Source of the DNA: an uncultured Oscillospiraceae bacterium
GTDB lineage: Bacteria; Bacillota; Clostridia; Oscillospirales; Oscillospiraceae
Direction of reading: 5' to 3'
Assembly: GCA_944387785.1 (NCBI GenBank)
Contig: CALXGG010000010.1
Span: forward strand, 1-33,775
DNA length: 33,775 bases
Part shown: one piece after another, positions 6,927-14,434 of the stretch
How positions within the stretch are numbered: the stretch's first letter is position 1
Layout of the letters: every line of letters begins with the position of its first letter
Translations under genes and position numbers: made by a program
The notes under the pieces: model-generated
The model's database searches: none
The model's input: only the letters and a program-made list of their open reading frames with translations
Told to the model about the DNA's origin: nothing

Positions 6927-8134
6927 TGGCCTTCCTCACCGACCCCGCCGCCCCCTTCGCGGGCCTGGCCGGCTATGACCCGGAGGAGCTGTTCGCCGCC
7001 CTTCCCACCCCCGCCTATGTCATCGACGAGGGGCGGCTCCTGGAGAACGGCCGGCGCCTGGCCGCCCTGGCCGGGCGCACCGGCTGCCGGGTCCTCCTGG
7101 CCCAGAAGGCCTTCTCCAACTACGACTTCTACCCCCTCCTCTCCCCCTTCCTGGCGGGCACCGAGGCCAGCGGCCTCTATGAGGCCCGGCTGGGCCGGGA
7201 GGAGATGCCGGGCAAGGAGGTCCATGTGTTCTGCGCCGGGTACCGGGACGGCGAGTTTGAGGAGCTCCTCCGGTACGCCGACCACATCGTGTTCAACTCC
7301 ATCCGCCAGCTCAGAAAGTTCGGCCCCCGGGGCAAGCAGGCGGGCAAGAGCCTGGGCCTGCGGATCAACCCCCAGTGCTCCACCCAGGAGGGCCACGCCA
7401 TCTACGACCCCTGCGCCCCCGGCAGCCGCATGGGGGTGACCCGGGACGTGTGGGACAGGGAGATGGACGGGGAGGCCCTGGCGCTGCTGGACGGCCTTCA
7501 CTTCCACACCCTGTGTGAGCAGGACTCGGACGACCTCAAGACCACCTTAACGGCGGTGGAGGAAAAGTTCGGGGACATCCTGCCCCGGATGAAATGGCTC
7601 AACATGGGTGGCGGGCACCACATCACCCGCCCGGGCTACGACCTTGCCACCCTGGAGGGGTGCATCCGCTATGCCCGGCAGACGTGGGGCGTCGCCGTGT
7701 ACCTGGAGCCCGGGGAGGCGGTGGCCCTGAACGCCGGGTACCTGGCCAGCCGGGTGGTGGACGTGGTGGAGAACGGGGACGCCCGCATCGCCATCCTGGA
7801 CGCCAGCGCCGCCTGCCACATGCCCGACGTGCTGGAGGTGCCCTACCGGCCCCCCGTCCTGGGGGCCTGCCCGGAGCCGGGAGAGGGCCATCCCTTCCGG
7901 CTGGCGGGGCCCACCTGCCTGGCCGGGGACATCGTGGGGGACTACGCCTTCCCCCGGCCCCTGGCGGAGGGGGACCTGGTCCTCTTCGGCGACATGGCCA
8001 TCTACACCACCTGCAAGAACAATACCTTCAACGGCATGCCCCTTCCCGACATCTGGAGGCTGGGCCCCGGCGGGGCCCTGGAGCGGCTGACCCGCTTCGG
8101 GTACCAGACCTTCAAGGGCCGCCTGGGCCGGTAG
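6926..8134 (+). CDS. nspC: Carboxynorspermidine/carboxyspermidine decarboxylase
   Basis: This 402-residue PLP enzyme of the alanine-racemase fold (fold III) decarboxylates carboxyspermidine to spermidine, the last step encoded here. The PLP lysine is Lys61 in LLAQKAFSNYDFY. Other family marks are LHFHTLCEQ, the phosphate-binding GGGHHITRPGYD, LEPGEAVALNAGYL, GPTCLAGDIVGDYAF with the active-site cysteine, and the C-terminal TTCKNNTFNGMPLP. Start ATG 6926 shares a base with the preceding stop. It is the last gene of the operon. No strong terminator follows, and a separate promoter for the next gene lies in the 3' interval. Confidence 0.93.
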   Translation: MAFLTDPAAPFAGLAGYDPEELFAALPTPAYVIDEGRLLENGRRLAALAGRTGCRVLLAQKAFSNYDFYPLLSPFLAGTEASGLYEARLGREEMPGKEVHVFCAGYRDGEFEELLRYADHIVFNSIRQLRKFGPRGKQAGKSLGLRINPQCSTQEGHAIYDPCAPGSRMGVTRDVWDREMDGEALALLDGLHFHTLCEQDSDDLKTTLTAVEEKFGDILPRMKWLNMGGGHHITRPGYDLATLEGCIRYARQTWGVAVYLEPGEAVALNAGYLASRVVDVVENGDARIAILDASAACHMPDVLEVPYRPPVLGACPEPGEGHPFRLAGPTCLAGDIVGDYAFPRPLAEGDLVLFGDMAIYTTCKNNTFNGMPLPDIWRLGPGGALERLTRFGYQTFKGRLGR

Positions 8135-8148
8135 GGGCCCCGCCGCCC

Positions 8149-8177
8149 TTGCAAAGGCGGCCGGCGGGCGGTATAAT
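8149..8177 (+). promoter_or_regulatory. Promoter of the TetR gene
   Basis: TTGCAA (8149-8154), 17 bp and a consensus TATAAT (8172-8177) stand 50 bp before the TetR start. The spacer is a run of GGCGGCCGGC-type repeats. Confidence 0.75.
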
Positions 8178-8228
8178 GGGTCTGGACGCCTGATACAGGT
8201 GAGAATACCGCGGGAAGGGGATACCGAA

Positions 8229-8780
8229 GTGGCAGCTGATATGAAAGAGACCATCGCCCAGGCGGCAAAGACCCTTTCGCAGGAAAAGGGCCTTAAAAAG
8301 CTGACGGTGAAGGACATCGTGGAGGAGTGCCATATCACGCGGCAGGCCTTCTACTACCACTTTGAGGGCATCCCCGACCTGTTCCGCTGGATGCTGGAGC
8401 GGGACACGGAGCGCACCCTGCTGGAGGCCCAGGCCCAGGGGGACGGGGAGCAGCGGCTGCGGTACCTGTTCGTCATGGCCATCAACGCCCTGCCCTATGT
8501 GAAGCGGGGGATGGAAAGCGCCTACCGGGACGAGCTGGAGCGGCTTCTGGCCCAGTACGTCCAGCGCCTGTTCGAGCAGGTCTGCGACGAGGAGGGCCTC
8601 TACCGCAGCTGCACCCGGGCCGAGGTCCGGCTGATCCTCCGCTACCACAGCCAGGCGGTCCTGGGGCTCCTGCGGGGATGGACGGAGGCGGACACCCGGG
8701 AGCTGGACCAGATCGTCCATACCGTGTTCCGCCTGATGACGGAGGGGATCTCCCCCCTGGAGGGCCCTTCCCCCCGCTGA
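8229..8780 (+). CDS. TetR/AcrR-family transcriptional regulator
   Basis: This 183-residue protein has an N-terminal helix-turn-helix of TetR type: KDIVEECHITRQAFYYHFEG followed by DLFRWMLERD, at about residues 27-60. Its C-terminal helical ligand domain has no recognisable specificity. The layout resembles DhaS-type TetR proteins. GTG 8229 is preferred over GTG 8199 because AAGGGG (8215-8220) is 8 nt upstream; ATG 8241 is an alternative. It has its own consensus promoter and terminator and so is a single-gene unit. Its targets are unknown: it could act on the polyamine operon upstream or be unrelated. No obvious palindrome overlaps its own promoter. Confidence 0.85.
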   Translation: MAADMKETIAQAAKTLSQEKGLKKLTVKDIVEECHITRQAFYYHFEGIPDLFRWMLERDTERTLLEAQAQGDGEQRLRYLFVMAINALPYVKRGMESAYRDELERLLAQYVQRLFEQVCDEEGLYRSCTRAEVRLILRYHSQAVLGLLRGWTEADTRELDQIVHTVFRLMTEGISPLEGPSPR

Positions 8781-8796
8781 CGGATCCTTGTCACAC

Positions 8797-8834
8797 AGGC
8801 CGGAGTGTAAAGTTTTTTTACACTCCGGCCTTTT
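8797..8834. terminator. Terminator after the TetR gene
   Basis: A 15-bp perfect stem (8797-8811 with 8817-8831) made of GGCCGGAGTGTAAA and its complement is followed by TTTT. The A/T pairs near the loop give it U tracts in both directions. Confidence 0.85.
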
Positions 8835-8862
8835 CGTCTATACAGCCCGCCCCATGTGCCCA

Positions 8863-8891
8863 TTGCGCCGGGAGGGAGGCGGACCTACAAT
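8863..8891 (+). promoter_or_regulatory. Promoter of the ftsH operon
   Basis: TTGCGC (8863-8868), 17 bp and TACAAT (8886-8891) lie 24 bp upstream of the first start codon. This gives a very short leader. Confidence 0.5.
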
Positions 8892-8914
8892 AGAGGCAGG
8901 AAGGAGGTGCGGAT

Positions 8915-9349
8915 ATGGCACATGAGATCTTGTCTGTCAAGCTATGCCAGCTGGACGACCGGCTGGCACGGCTCCACAGCCACATCCATATGAGCGAGAG
9001 CGCCGGCCACAGCCAGCTCCTGGGGGAGATCCAGGCCCTGGAGCGGGCGTGCGCCGAGGAGGAGCTGGGACTGCGGAAAAAGCTGGAGCTGTCCAAATCA
9101 GCCTACGTCTCCCTTCTCTCCCGGTGCTACGGGGAGATCGCCCAGTCCATCCAGCGGGCCCGGGACGGGCTCCGGGAGCTGGACAGCCGCTGCCCCGACG
9201 AGGACCAGCGGGCGGAGGCAAAGCTGCTGCTGGCCGAGTACGGGCTGGACTTCGCCCACCAGGCGGCGGACCGGGCCCTGCTGCTCGCCATGGACGCCAT
9301 CGACACGGAGCTGCTCCGTGAGAAAAAAGAGGAAAGGAGCCAGTCATGA
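8915..9349 (+). CDS. Unknown coiled-coil protein preceding FtsH
   Basis: This 144-residue soluble protein has no family I recognise. It is strongly helical and charged, with heptad-like stretches through most of its length (KLCQLDDRLARLHSHIHM, then LGEIQALERACAEEE) and a lysine/glutamate-rich tail. There is no signal peptide or membrane segment. It starts at ATG 8915 behind AAGGAGGTG, and its stop overlaps the ftsH start by 4 bp (ATGA), so the two are translationally coupled. Position alone suggests an adaptor, substrate or regulator of the FtsH protease; that is inference. Confidence 0.8.
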   Translation: MAHEILSVKLCQLDDRLARLHSHIHMSESAGHSQLLGEIQALERACAEEELGLRKKLELSKSAYVSLLSRCYGEIAQSIQRARDGLRELDSRCPDEDQRAEAKLLLAEYGLDFAHQAADRALLLAMDAIDTELLREKKEERSQS

Positions 9350-11172
9350 AAGAAGTCAAGTCACCCAGAAAACCGCTGCTCTATTACTACGGCATCGTCC
9401 TGCTGATCATCTTCCTGTTCAACCTGTTCGTCACCCCCCTGCTGTCCCAGGACCAGGTGGCAGAGGTGGACTACGGCACCTTCATGGACATGATCGAGGC
9501 GGGGAACATCGGCGTGGTCCAGGTGGAGGACACCCAGATCCTGTTCACCGACAAAAACCGGACCGAGGTCTACGCGACGACCCCCATGGAGGACCCCACC
9601 CTCACGGAGCGGCTCCATGACGCCGGCGCGGAATTCGCCCGGGTCATCGAGGAGCCCGCCTCGCCTCTCCTCAGCCTATTCCTGACCATCATCCTGCCCA
9701 TCCTGATCTTCGTCGTCCTGGGCCAGTACATGAGCAAAAAGCTGATGGAGCAGGCCGGCGGCGGCAAGAACGCCATGGCCTTCGGCAAGAGCAACGCCAA
9801 GGTCTATGTCCCCTCCACTCAGGGCATCCGCTTTGCCGACGTGGCCGGCGAGGACGAGGCCAAGGAGAGCCTCCAGGAGATCGTGGACTACCTCCACAAC
9901 CCGGACAAGTACACCCAGGCCGGCGCCTCCATGCCCAAGGGCATCCTGCTGGTGGGCCCTCCGGGCACCGGCAAGACCATGCTGGCCAAGGCCGTGGCCG
10001 GCGAGGCGGGCGTGCCCTTCTTCTCCATTTCCGGCTCGGAGTTCGTGGAGATGTTCGTGGGCATGGGCGCCTCCAAGGTCCGGGACCTCTTCAAGCAGGC
10101 CAAGGAGAAAGCCCCCTGCATCGTGTTCATCGACGAGATCGACGCCATCGGCCAGAAGCGCAGCGCCGGCGGCTACGGCGGCGGCAACGACGAGCGGGAG
10201 CAGACCCTCAACCAGCTGCTCACCGAGATGGACGGCTTCGAGGGCAACACCGGCGTCATCATCCTGGCCGCCACCAACCGCCCCGAGTCCCTGGACCCCG
10301 CCCTCACCCGGCCCGGCCGCTTCGACCGGCGGGTGCCGGTGGAGCTGCCGGACCTCCAGGGCCGGGAGGCCATTTTGAAGGTCCATGCCAAAAAGATCAA
10401 GACCGCGGAGGACGTGGACTTCCACACCATCGCCCGCATGGCCGCCGGCGCCTCCGGCGCGGAGCTGGCCAACATCATCAACGAGGCCGCCCTCCGGGCG
10501 GTGCGCGGCGGACGGGTCATCGTCACCGAGGCCGACCTGGAGGAAAGCATCGAGGTGGTCATCGCCGGCTACCAGAAGAAGAACGCCGTCCTCTCCGACC
10601 AGGAGAAGCGGGTGGTGGCCTATCACGAGATCGGCCACGCCCTGGTGGCGGCCATGCAGAGCCACTCCGCCCCGGTGCAGAAGATCACCATCATCCCCCG
10701 GACCTCCGGCGCCCTGGGCTACACCATGCAGGTGGAGACTGGGGACAAGTACCTTATGACCAAGGAGGAGATCGAAAACAAGATCGCCACCTACACCGGC
10801 GGCCGGGCCGCCGAGGAGGTGGCCTTCGGCCAGATCACCACCGGCGCCTCCAACGACATCGAGCAGGCCACCAAGCTGGCCCGGGCCATGATCGCCCGCT
10901 ACGGCATGAGCGACGACTTCGACATGGTGGCCATGGAGACGGTGCAGAACCAGTACCTGGGGGGCGACGCCTCCCTGACCTGCGCCCCGGAGACCCAGCG
11001 GGAGATCGACCGGAAGGTGGTGGAGCTGGTGAAGGCCCAGCACGCCAAGGCCCGGAAGCTCCTGGAGGACAACCGGGACAAGCTGGACCAGCTGGCCGCC
11101 TTCCTCTACGAGAAGGAGACCATCACCGGCGAGGAATTCATGGACATCCTGAGAGGAGGGGACAATCGATGA
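9346..11172 (+). CDS. ftsH: ATP-dependent zinc metalloprotease FtsH
   Basis: This 608-residue membrane AAA+ protease has one transmembrane segment at about residues 11-32, an extracytoplasmic domain to about 103, and a second membrane segment at 106-126. The AAA module carries Walker A GPPGTGKT (204-211), Walker [10 protein letters not shown] (258-266) and the arginine-finger region [21 protein letters not shown] (in part, around 309-329). The zinc protease motif is HEIGH (427-431), an accepted HExxH variant of the usual HEAGH. The length is slightly under the standard 610-650, with a short C-terminal tail. It would degrade membrane and short-lived cytosolic proteins. It overlaps both neighbours by 4 bp. 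It may be a second copy besides a housekeeping FtsH. Confidence 0.96.
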   Translation: MKEVKSPRKPLLYYYGIVLLIIFLFNLFVTPLLSQDQVAEVDYGTFMDMIEAGNIGVVQVEDTQILFTDKNRTEVYATTPMEDPTLTERLHDAGAEFARVIEEPASPLLSLFLTIILPILIFVVLGQYMSKKLMEQAGGGKNAMAFGKSNAKVYVPSTQGIRFADVAGEDEAKESLQEIVDYLHNPDKYTQAGASMPKGILLVGPPGTGKTMLAKAVAGEAGVPFFSISGSEFVEMFVGMGASKVRDLFKQAKEKAPCIVFIDEIDAIGQKRSAGGYGGGNDEREQTLNQLLTEMDGFEGNTGVIILAATNRPESLDPALTRPGRFDRRVPVELPDLQGREAILKVHAKKIKTAEDVDFHTIARMAAGASGAELANIINEAALRAVRGGRVIVTEADLEESIEVVIAGYQKKNAVLSDQEKRVVAYHEIGHALVAAMQSHSAPVQKITIIPRTSGALGYTMQVETGDKYLMTKEEIENKIATYTGGRAAEEVAFGQITTGASNDIEQATKLARAMIARYGMSDDFDMVAMETVQNQYLGGDASLTCAPETQREIDRKVVELVKAQHAKARKLLEDNRDKLDQLAAFLYEKETITGEEFMDILRGGDNR

Positions 11173-11711
11173 AAAGACGCTCTGGATTCGGCTGGCTGGA
11201 GCTGGTCATCGGGATCGCGCTGCTGGCGCTGGGCGTACTGGCCTTCGCAAAGCCGGATCTCGCCCTCACCGGCATGGTGTTCGCCTACGGCATCGCCGCC
11301 GTGGTCATGGGCGTGGCGGATATCATTTTGTACATCGAGGTGGAGCGGTACACGGGCTTCGGCCCCATCCTCTCCCTGATCTCCGGGGTGCTGAGCGTCA
11401 TGTCCGGCGTCATGCTGGTGGTCTACCCCGGCACGGGGAAGCTGATCCTCACGATCCTGTTCCCCCTCTGGTTCATCGCCCACTGTATCTCCCGGCTGAC
11501 CCATCTGGGGCATATCCGCTTCGTGGCGGGCAATGGGATCTACTGCTTCATCCTGATCGTCAACATCATCGGCCTGGCCCTGGGCATCCTGATGATCTTC
11601 AACCCGTTCTTTACCCTGGCCACCATCCGCTGCTTCGCCGCCATCTATCTCATCCTGCTGGGGATCGACAGCGTGGTGATGGCGTTCAGCCGGATGGGGA
11701 AGCGGTGGTAA
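11169..11711 (+). CDS. DUF308/HdeD-like membrane protein
   Basis: This 180-residue integral membrane protein has about six hydrophobic helices in three pairs, of the form WLELVIGIALLALGVLAF, then GIAAVVMGVADIIL, then LSVMSGVMLVV. This repeat of glycine-rich helical hairpins is typical of the HdeD/DUF308 family, linked to acid or envelope stress. Its start overlaps the ftsH stop (ATGA), so it belongs to the three-gene ftsH operon. That would be consistent with a role in membrane quality control or as an FtsH partner, but its function is not established. Confidence 0.8.
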   Translation: MKRRSGFGWLELVIGIALLALGVLAFAKPDLALTGMVFAYGIAAVVMGVADIILYIEVERYTGFGPILSLISGVLSVMSGVMLVVYPGTGKLILTILFPLWFIAHCISRLTHLGHIRFVAGNGIYCFILIVNIIGLALGILMIFNPFFTLATIRCFAAIYLILLGIDSVVMAFSRMGKRW

Positions 11712-12025
11712 GAAAGGCGGCGCCGGCATGGCCCCCATCGTTCTCTTGACGACCCCGGATCAAAACTCCCGCCCCAGCTCCAGGCGCTCCTCACCTTCCT
11801 GTTCGTCAACGACCCGGAGAAGGCCGTCCGCCTCTACCTGCTCCACAGCGGCATCCCGGAGGAGAAGCCGGCGGCGGTCCGCCGGCAGTGCGGCGGGTAA
11901 TGGAGCATACGGCCATCCTCCCCTTCTGCGGGAAGGCAAAGCGGTGGAAGCCCAAGTACTTCCACCGCTCCGGGGCCCTCTAGCAGCACTACGCCCAGTT
12001 GACCCGACGGGCGCGGGCCCTCTGA
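11712..12025 (+). pseudogene. Two adjacent decayed coding remnants
   Basis: Directly in frame after the DUF308 stop runs a protein-like stretch without a start codon (LQALLTFLFVNDPEKAVRLY... to QCGG), ending at 11898-11900. Its stop overlaps an ATG (TAATG) that opens a second frame: MEHTAILPFCGKAKRWKPKY..., stopped by TAG at 11981-11983, then continuing in frame as QHYAQLTRRARAL to 12025. Both look like coding sequence that lost a start or gained a stop. I do not recognise the families. A hairpin AGCGGTGGAAG/CTTCCACCGCT (11940-11969) lies inside the second frame. The remaining bases to 12090 show nothing. A genuine 27-residue peptide from 11900 is an alternative. Confidence 0.35.
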
Positions 12026-12090
12026 CGGAGGGGCGCGCCGCGCCAGCCCCAAACATGCCGGGGCCGGGACTTCGGGCCTGGCCAAGATGC

Positions 12091-12125
12091 AAAAAAGGCG
12101 CCCCGCAGAAATTCTGCGGGGCGCC
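12091..12125 (-). terminator. Terminator of the GH42 gene (bidirectional)
   Basis: The perfect 12-bp stem GGCGCCCCGCAG/CTGCGGGGCGCC (12097-12108/12114-12125) is flanked by A6 on the left and CTTTT on the right. On the minus strand it ends the beta-galactosidase transcript right after the stop codon; on the plus strand it would stop the ftsH operon. Confidence 0.85.
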
Positions 12126-12129
12126 CTTT

Positions 12130-14127
12130 TCAGGCACCGCCGTGAGCGTCTCTATTTCCGGCGCGGGCCCCCTGTTCCGCCCCGCGGCAGACGCGGCACT
12201 GGAAGGGCGCCAGGGTCTCCCCGGCATAGGACGCCTCGTGGGGGTTGTGGTTGATGACCACGCGGATCGCGTCCTCCCCGGACCCTCGCCGCACCACTTC
12301 CACCCCGGGAGCGGAGGGCTCCAGCGGGATACGCTGCCCGGCGGCCGCCTGCTCCAGAAGCCGCTCCAGAAGGGGCTCCTCCAGGCCGCAGCCCAGGTAG
12401 TACACCCAGCCCTCCTTCTGCCGCTTCCGCGTGGCGGCGGCAAACTCCTGATAGAAGGCGTCGCCATACCGCAGCAGCACCTCCGCGTCCGCCGCCTCCA
12501 GCATATCCCGGAAGATGCCGCCCCGGCCCCGGAGGCCGGCGCAGGCCCCTTCCCCCACCAGGGGGAACTCCTGGCCCTCCTGGAGGCTCTCGGTCTCCGC
12601 CACGGCCACGCCGGCAAAGGCGTCGAACCCCAGGGGGAGCTGCCGGCCCAGCACCAGGTTGTTGTCGCTGTCCTTGACGAAGTCCCGGTAGGTCAGCACC
12701 GCCGTCCCGCCGCTTTCCACAAAGGCCCTGAGCTTTTCCTGGAAGGCGGGCTTGGCCACGATCATCTGGGGCAGGATCAGCAGCTTGTAGCCGGTAAGAT
12801 CGCTGTCCGCCGGGATCACGTCCACCAGGACGCTGCGGTCATAGAAGAACTTGTGGTACTTCTTCATCTCGGCCTCGCAGTCCAGCAGTACGCTCTGCCG
12901 CTGGATCCGGAAAGCCGCCAGGGAATCGTAGTCGTACACGATGGCCGCCTCGGCGGGAATGGGCGCCGCAAGCTGGGCGGCCCAGTCCCTGACCTCCCGG
13001 AAGAGGCTCTGGACCTCCCGGAACTTCCGCCGCTTCCGGTTGTCCGCGTCCAGGATGCCGTAGCAGAACTGTTCGGCCCCCTTGGTGGCCCCCCGGTAGC
13101 GGAAGAAGAACAGGGACTCGCAGCCCCGGGCCATGCTCTGCCAGGCCCACATCTTGGCCTGGCCGGGCCGGGGGGAGAAGCCGGTGACGTCGTGACCCTG
13201 GGCCCCCATGATGGCCTCGGTGATCCAGAAATTCTTCCGCTTCAGGCCCCGGATGTAATCCAGGCCGAAGGCGATCTCGTGGGGAGCCAGAGGCTCCCGC
13301 TGGCCTCCCCAGACCGGGTAATTGTTGTAGGCGGCGATGTCCAGGTGCCGGGACACCGCGGCGTAGTCCACATGCTTGCCCAGGCCCCCGCCGGGGAAAT
13401 CGTGGATCACCGTCGCGCCGGGGATGATCTCCCGCAGCAGGTCCGCCTGGAAGGCGGCGAATTTCACCACGCTCTCGCTGCGGAACCGCTCCCAGTCCAG
13501 CCGCAGGGCCGGGTTGTGGGTGGTGATGGTCCGGGCGGGCAGGGGGATCTCGTCGAAATCGTTGTACTCCTGAGACCAGAAGGCGGTGCCGTAGGCCGCG
13601 TTGATGGCCTGGATGTCCCCCCGGAACTTCTTTCGCAGGCAGGCGCGGAAGGCGTCCCGGCACCGGGGGCACCAGCAGATGTCGCTGTCCTCATGGCCCA
13701 GCTCGTTGTCCACCTGCCAGGCCGCAATGGCCTTCTCGTCCTTGTAGTGCTCCGCCATGGCCCGGATGATCCGCTCGGAATACCGGTACATCTCCGGGCT
13801 GTTGAAGCAGTACACATGCCGCCCGCCGAAGGAGCGCTTGCTCCCGTCCTCGAACGCGGAGAGGATGTCCGGGTGCTTTTTGGCCAGCCAGGCGGGGATG
13901 GCGGCCGTGGGGGTGCCCATGACGATGGACAGCCCCCGGGCTTTGGCCCGCTCGATCACATGGTCGAAGAAGGAGAAGTCGAACTGCCCCTCGGTCTTTT
14001 CCATCAGATGCCAGCCGAACTCCGCGATCCGGATGGCGTTGCACCCCAGCTCGCAGATATTGTCCAGATCCTCCTCCAGCAGGGAGGGATCCCACTGCTC
14101 GGGATAGTAGTCTACGCCTAAAAACAT
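12130..14127 (-). CDS. GH42 beta-galactosidase
   Basis: This 665-residue cytosolic glycosidase has a TIM barrel with the opening GVDYYPEQWD (4-13), the acid/base Glu142 in AWQVDNELG and the nucleophile Glu304 in FWITEAIMG. Cys107 and the CWCPRC cluster (151-156) match the structural zinc site of the family. It would release galactose from small beta-galactosides such as plant, milk or mucin oligosaccharides; there is no signal peptide, so substrates must be imported. Start ATG 14127 follows AAAGGTGG. It overlaps the stop of a transporter remnant by 10 bp, implying it was once the second gene of a transporter-hydrolase pair. A promoter at 14317-14345 probably still drives it. Confidence 0.93.
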   Translation of the reverse strand: MFLGVDYYPEQWDPSLLEEDLDNICELGCNAIRIAEFGWHLMEKTEGQFDFSFFDHVIERAKARGLSIVMGTPTAAIPAWLAKKHPDILSAFEDGSKRSFGGRHVYCFNSPEMYRYSERIIRAMAEHYKDEKAIAAWQVDNELGHEDSDICWCPRCRDAFRACLRKKFRGDIQAINAAYGTAFWSQEYNDFDEIPLPARTITTHNPALRLDWERFRSESVVKFAAFQADLLREIIPGATVIHDFPGGGLGKHVDYAAVSRHLDIAAYNNYPVWGGQREPLAPHEIAFGLDYIRGLKRKNFWITEAIMGAQGHDVTGFSPRPGQAKMWAWQSMARGCESLFFFRYRGATKGAEQFCYGILDADNRKRRKFREVQSLFREVRDWAAQLAAPIPAEAAIVYDYDSLAAFRIQRQSVLLDCEAEMKKYHKFFYDRSVLVDVIPADSDLTGYKLLILPQMIVAKPAFQEKLRAFVESGGTAVLTYRDFVKDSDNNLVLGRQLPLGFDAFAGVAVAETESLQEGQEFPLVGEGACAGLRGRGGIFRDMLEAADAEVLLRYGDAFYQEFAAATRKRQKEGWVYYLGCGLEEPLLERLLEQAAAGQRIPLEPSAPGVEVVRRGSGEDAIRVVINHNPHEASYAGETLAPFQCRVCRGAEQGARAGNRDAHGGA

Positions 14128-14290
14128 CCGTTTTCCACCTTTTTCGCTTTCAGTTGATGGGAGATGCTCTCCAGGAAGCTGCCCTCCGGCTCATAGCCCT
14201 TGGCATACAAAGGCCCAGGCGGTAACAAGGGAGGATACCACGCCCATGAGGGCCACCGCTGCCGGGCCGGTCGGCACCCCGGCTCATCAG
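14118..14290 (-). pseudogene. C-terminal remnant of a probable sugar:cation symporter
   Basis: On the minus strand one frame gives a hydrophobic helix (GPAAVALMGVVSSLVTAWAF, ending at the TGA at 14191-14193). Near that point a second frame continues as YEPEGSFLESISHQLKAKK and ENGCF, stopping at 14118. Joined by a frameshift, these resemble the last membrane helix and basic amphipathic tail of GPH-family galactoside symporters, which end with a similar IxxxLKARK segment. The N-terminal 90 percent is missing. The family call is inference from shape and from the downstream beta-galactosidase. Together with the promoter and terminator it accounts for the gap 14128-14434. Confidence 0.45.
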
Positions 14291-14316
14291 GATTGCATCG
14301 GCCGCCGGTACTAACG

Positions 14317-14345
14317 ATTTTACTGCAGTTTGCCTCCCGGCACAA
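14317..14345 (-). promoter_or_regulatory. Promoter for the GH42 unit, with ACTGCAGT palindrome
   Basis: Minus-strand TTGTGC (14340-14345), 17 bp and TAAAAT (14317-14322). An 8-bp palindrome ACTGCAGT (14322-14329) overlaps the -10 element and could be an operator core. It lies between the isomerase terminator and the transporter remnant. Confidence 0.45.
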
Positions 14346-14389
14346 GTAAAATTCCAGCAAAAGCCGGCACGATCCGCCCGATGAGCGGT

Positions 14390-14425
14390 AAAAAAGCGGG
14401 GGCCGCAGCTGCGGCCCCCGCTTTT
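14390..14425 (-). terminator. Terminator of the kinase-isomerase operon (bidirectional)
   Basis: A perfect 13-bp GC stem GCGGGGGCCGCAG/CTGCGGCCCCCGC is flanked by A6 (14390-14395) and TTTT (14422-14425), 10 bp beyond the isomerase stop on the minus strand. The arms are contiguous, so the loop forms by opening the central pairs. Confidence 0.85.
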
Positions 14426-14434
14426 GCGCCTTCC

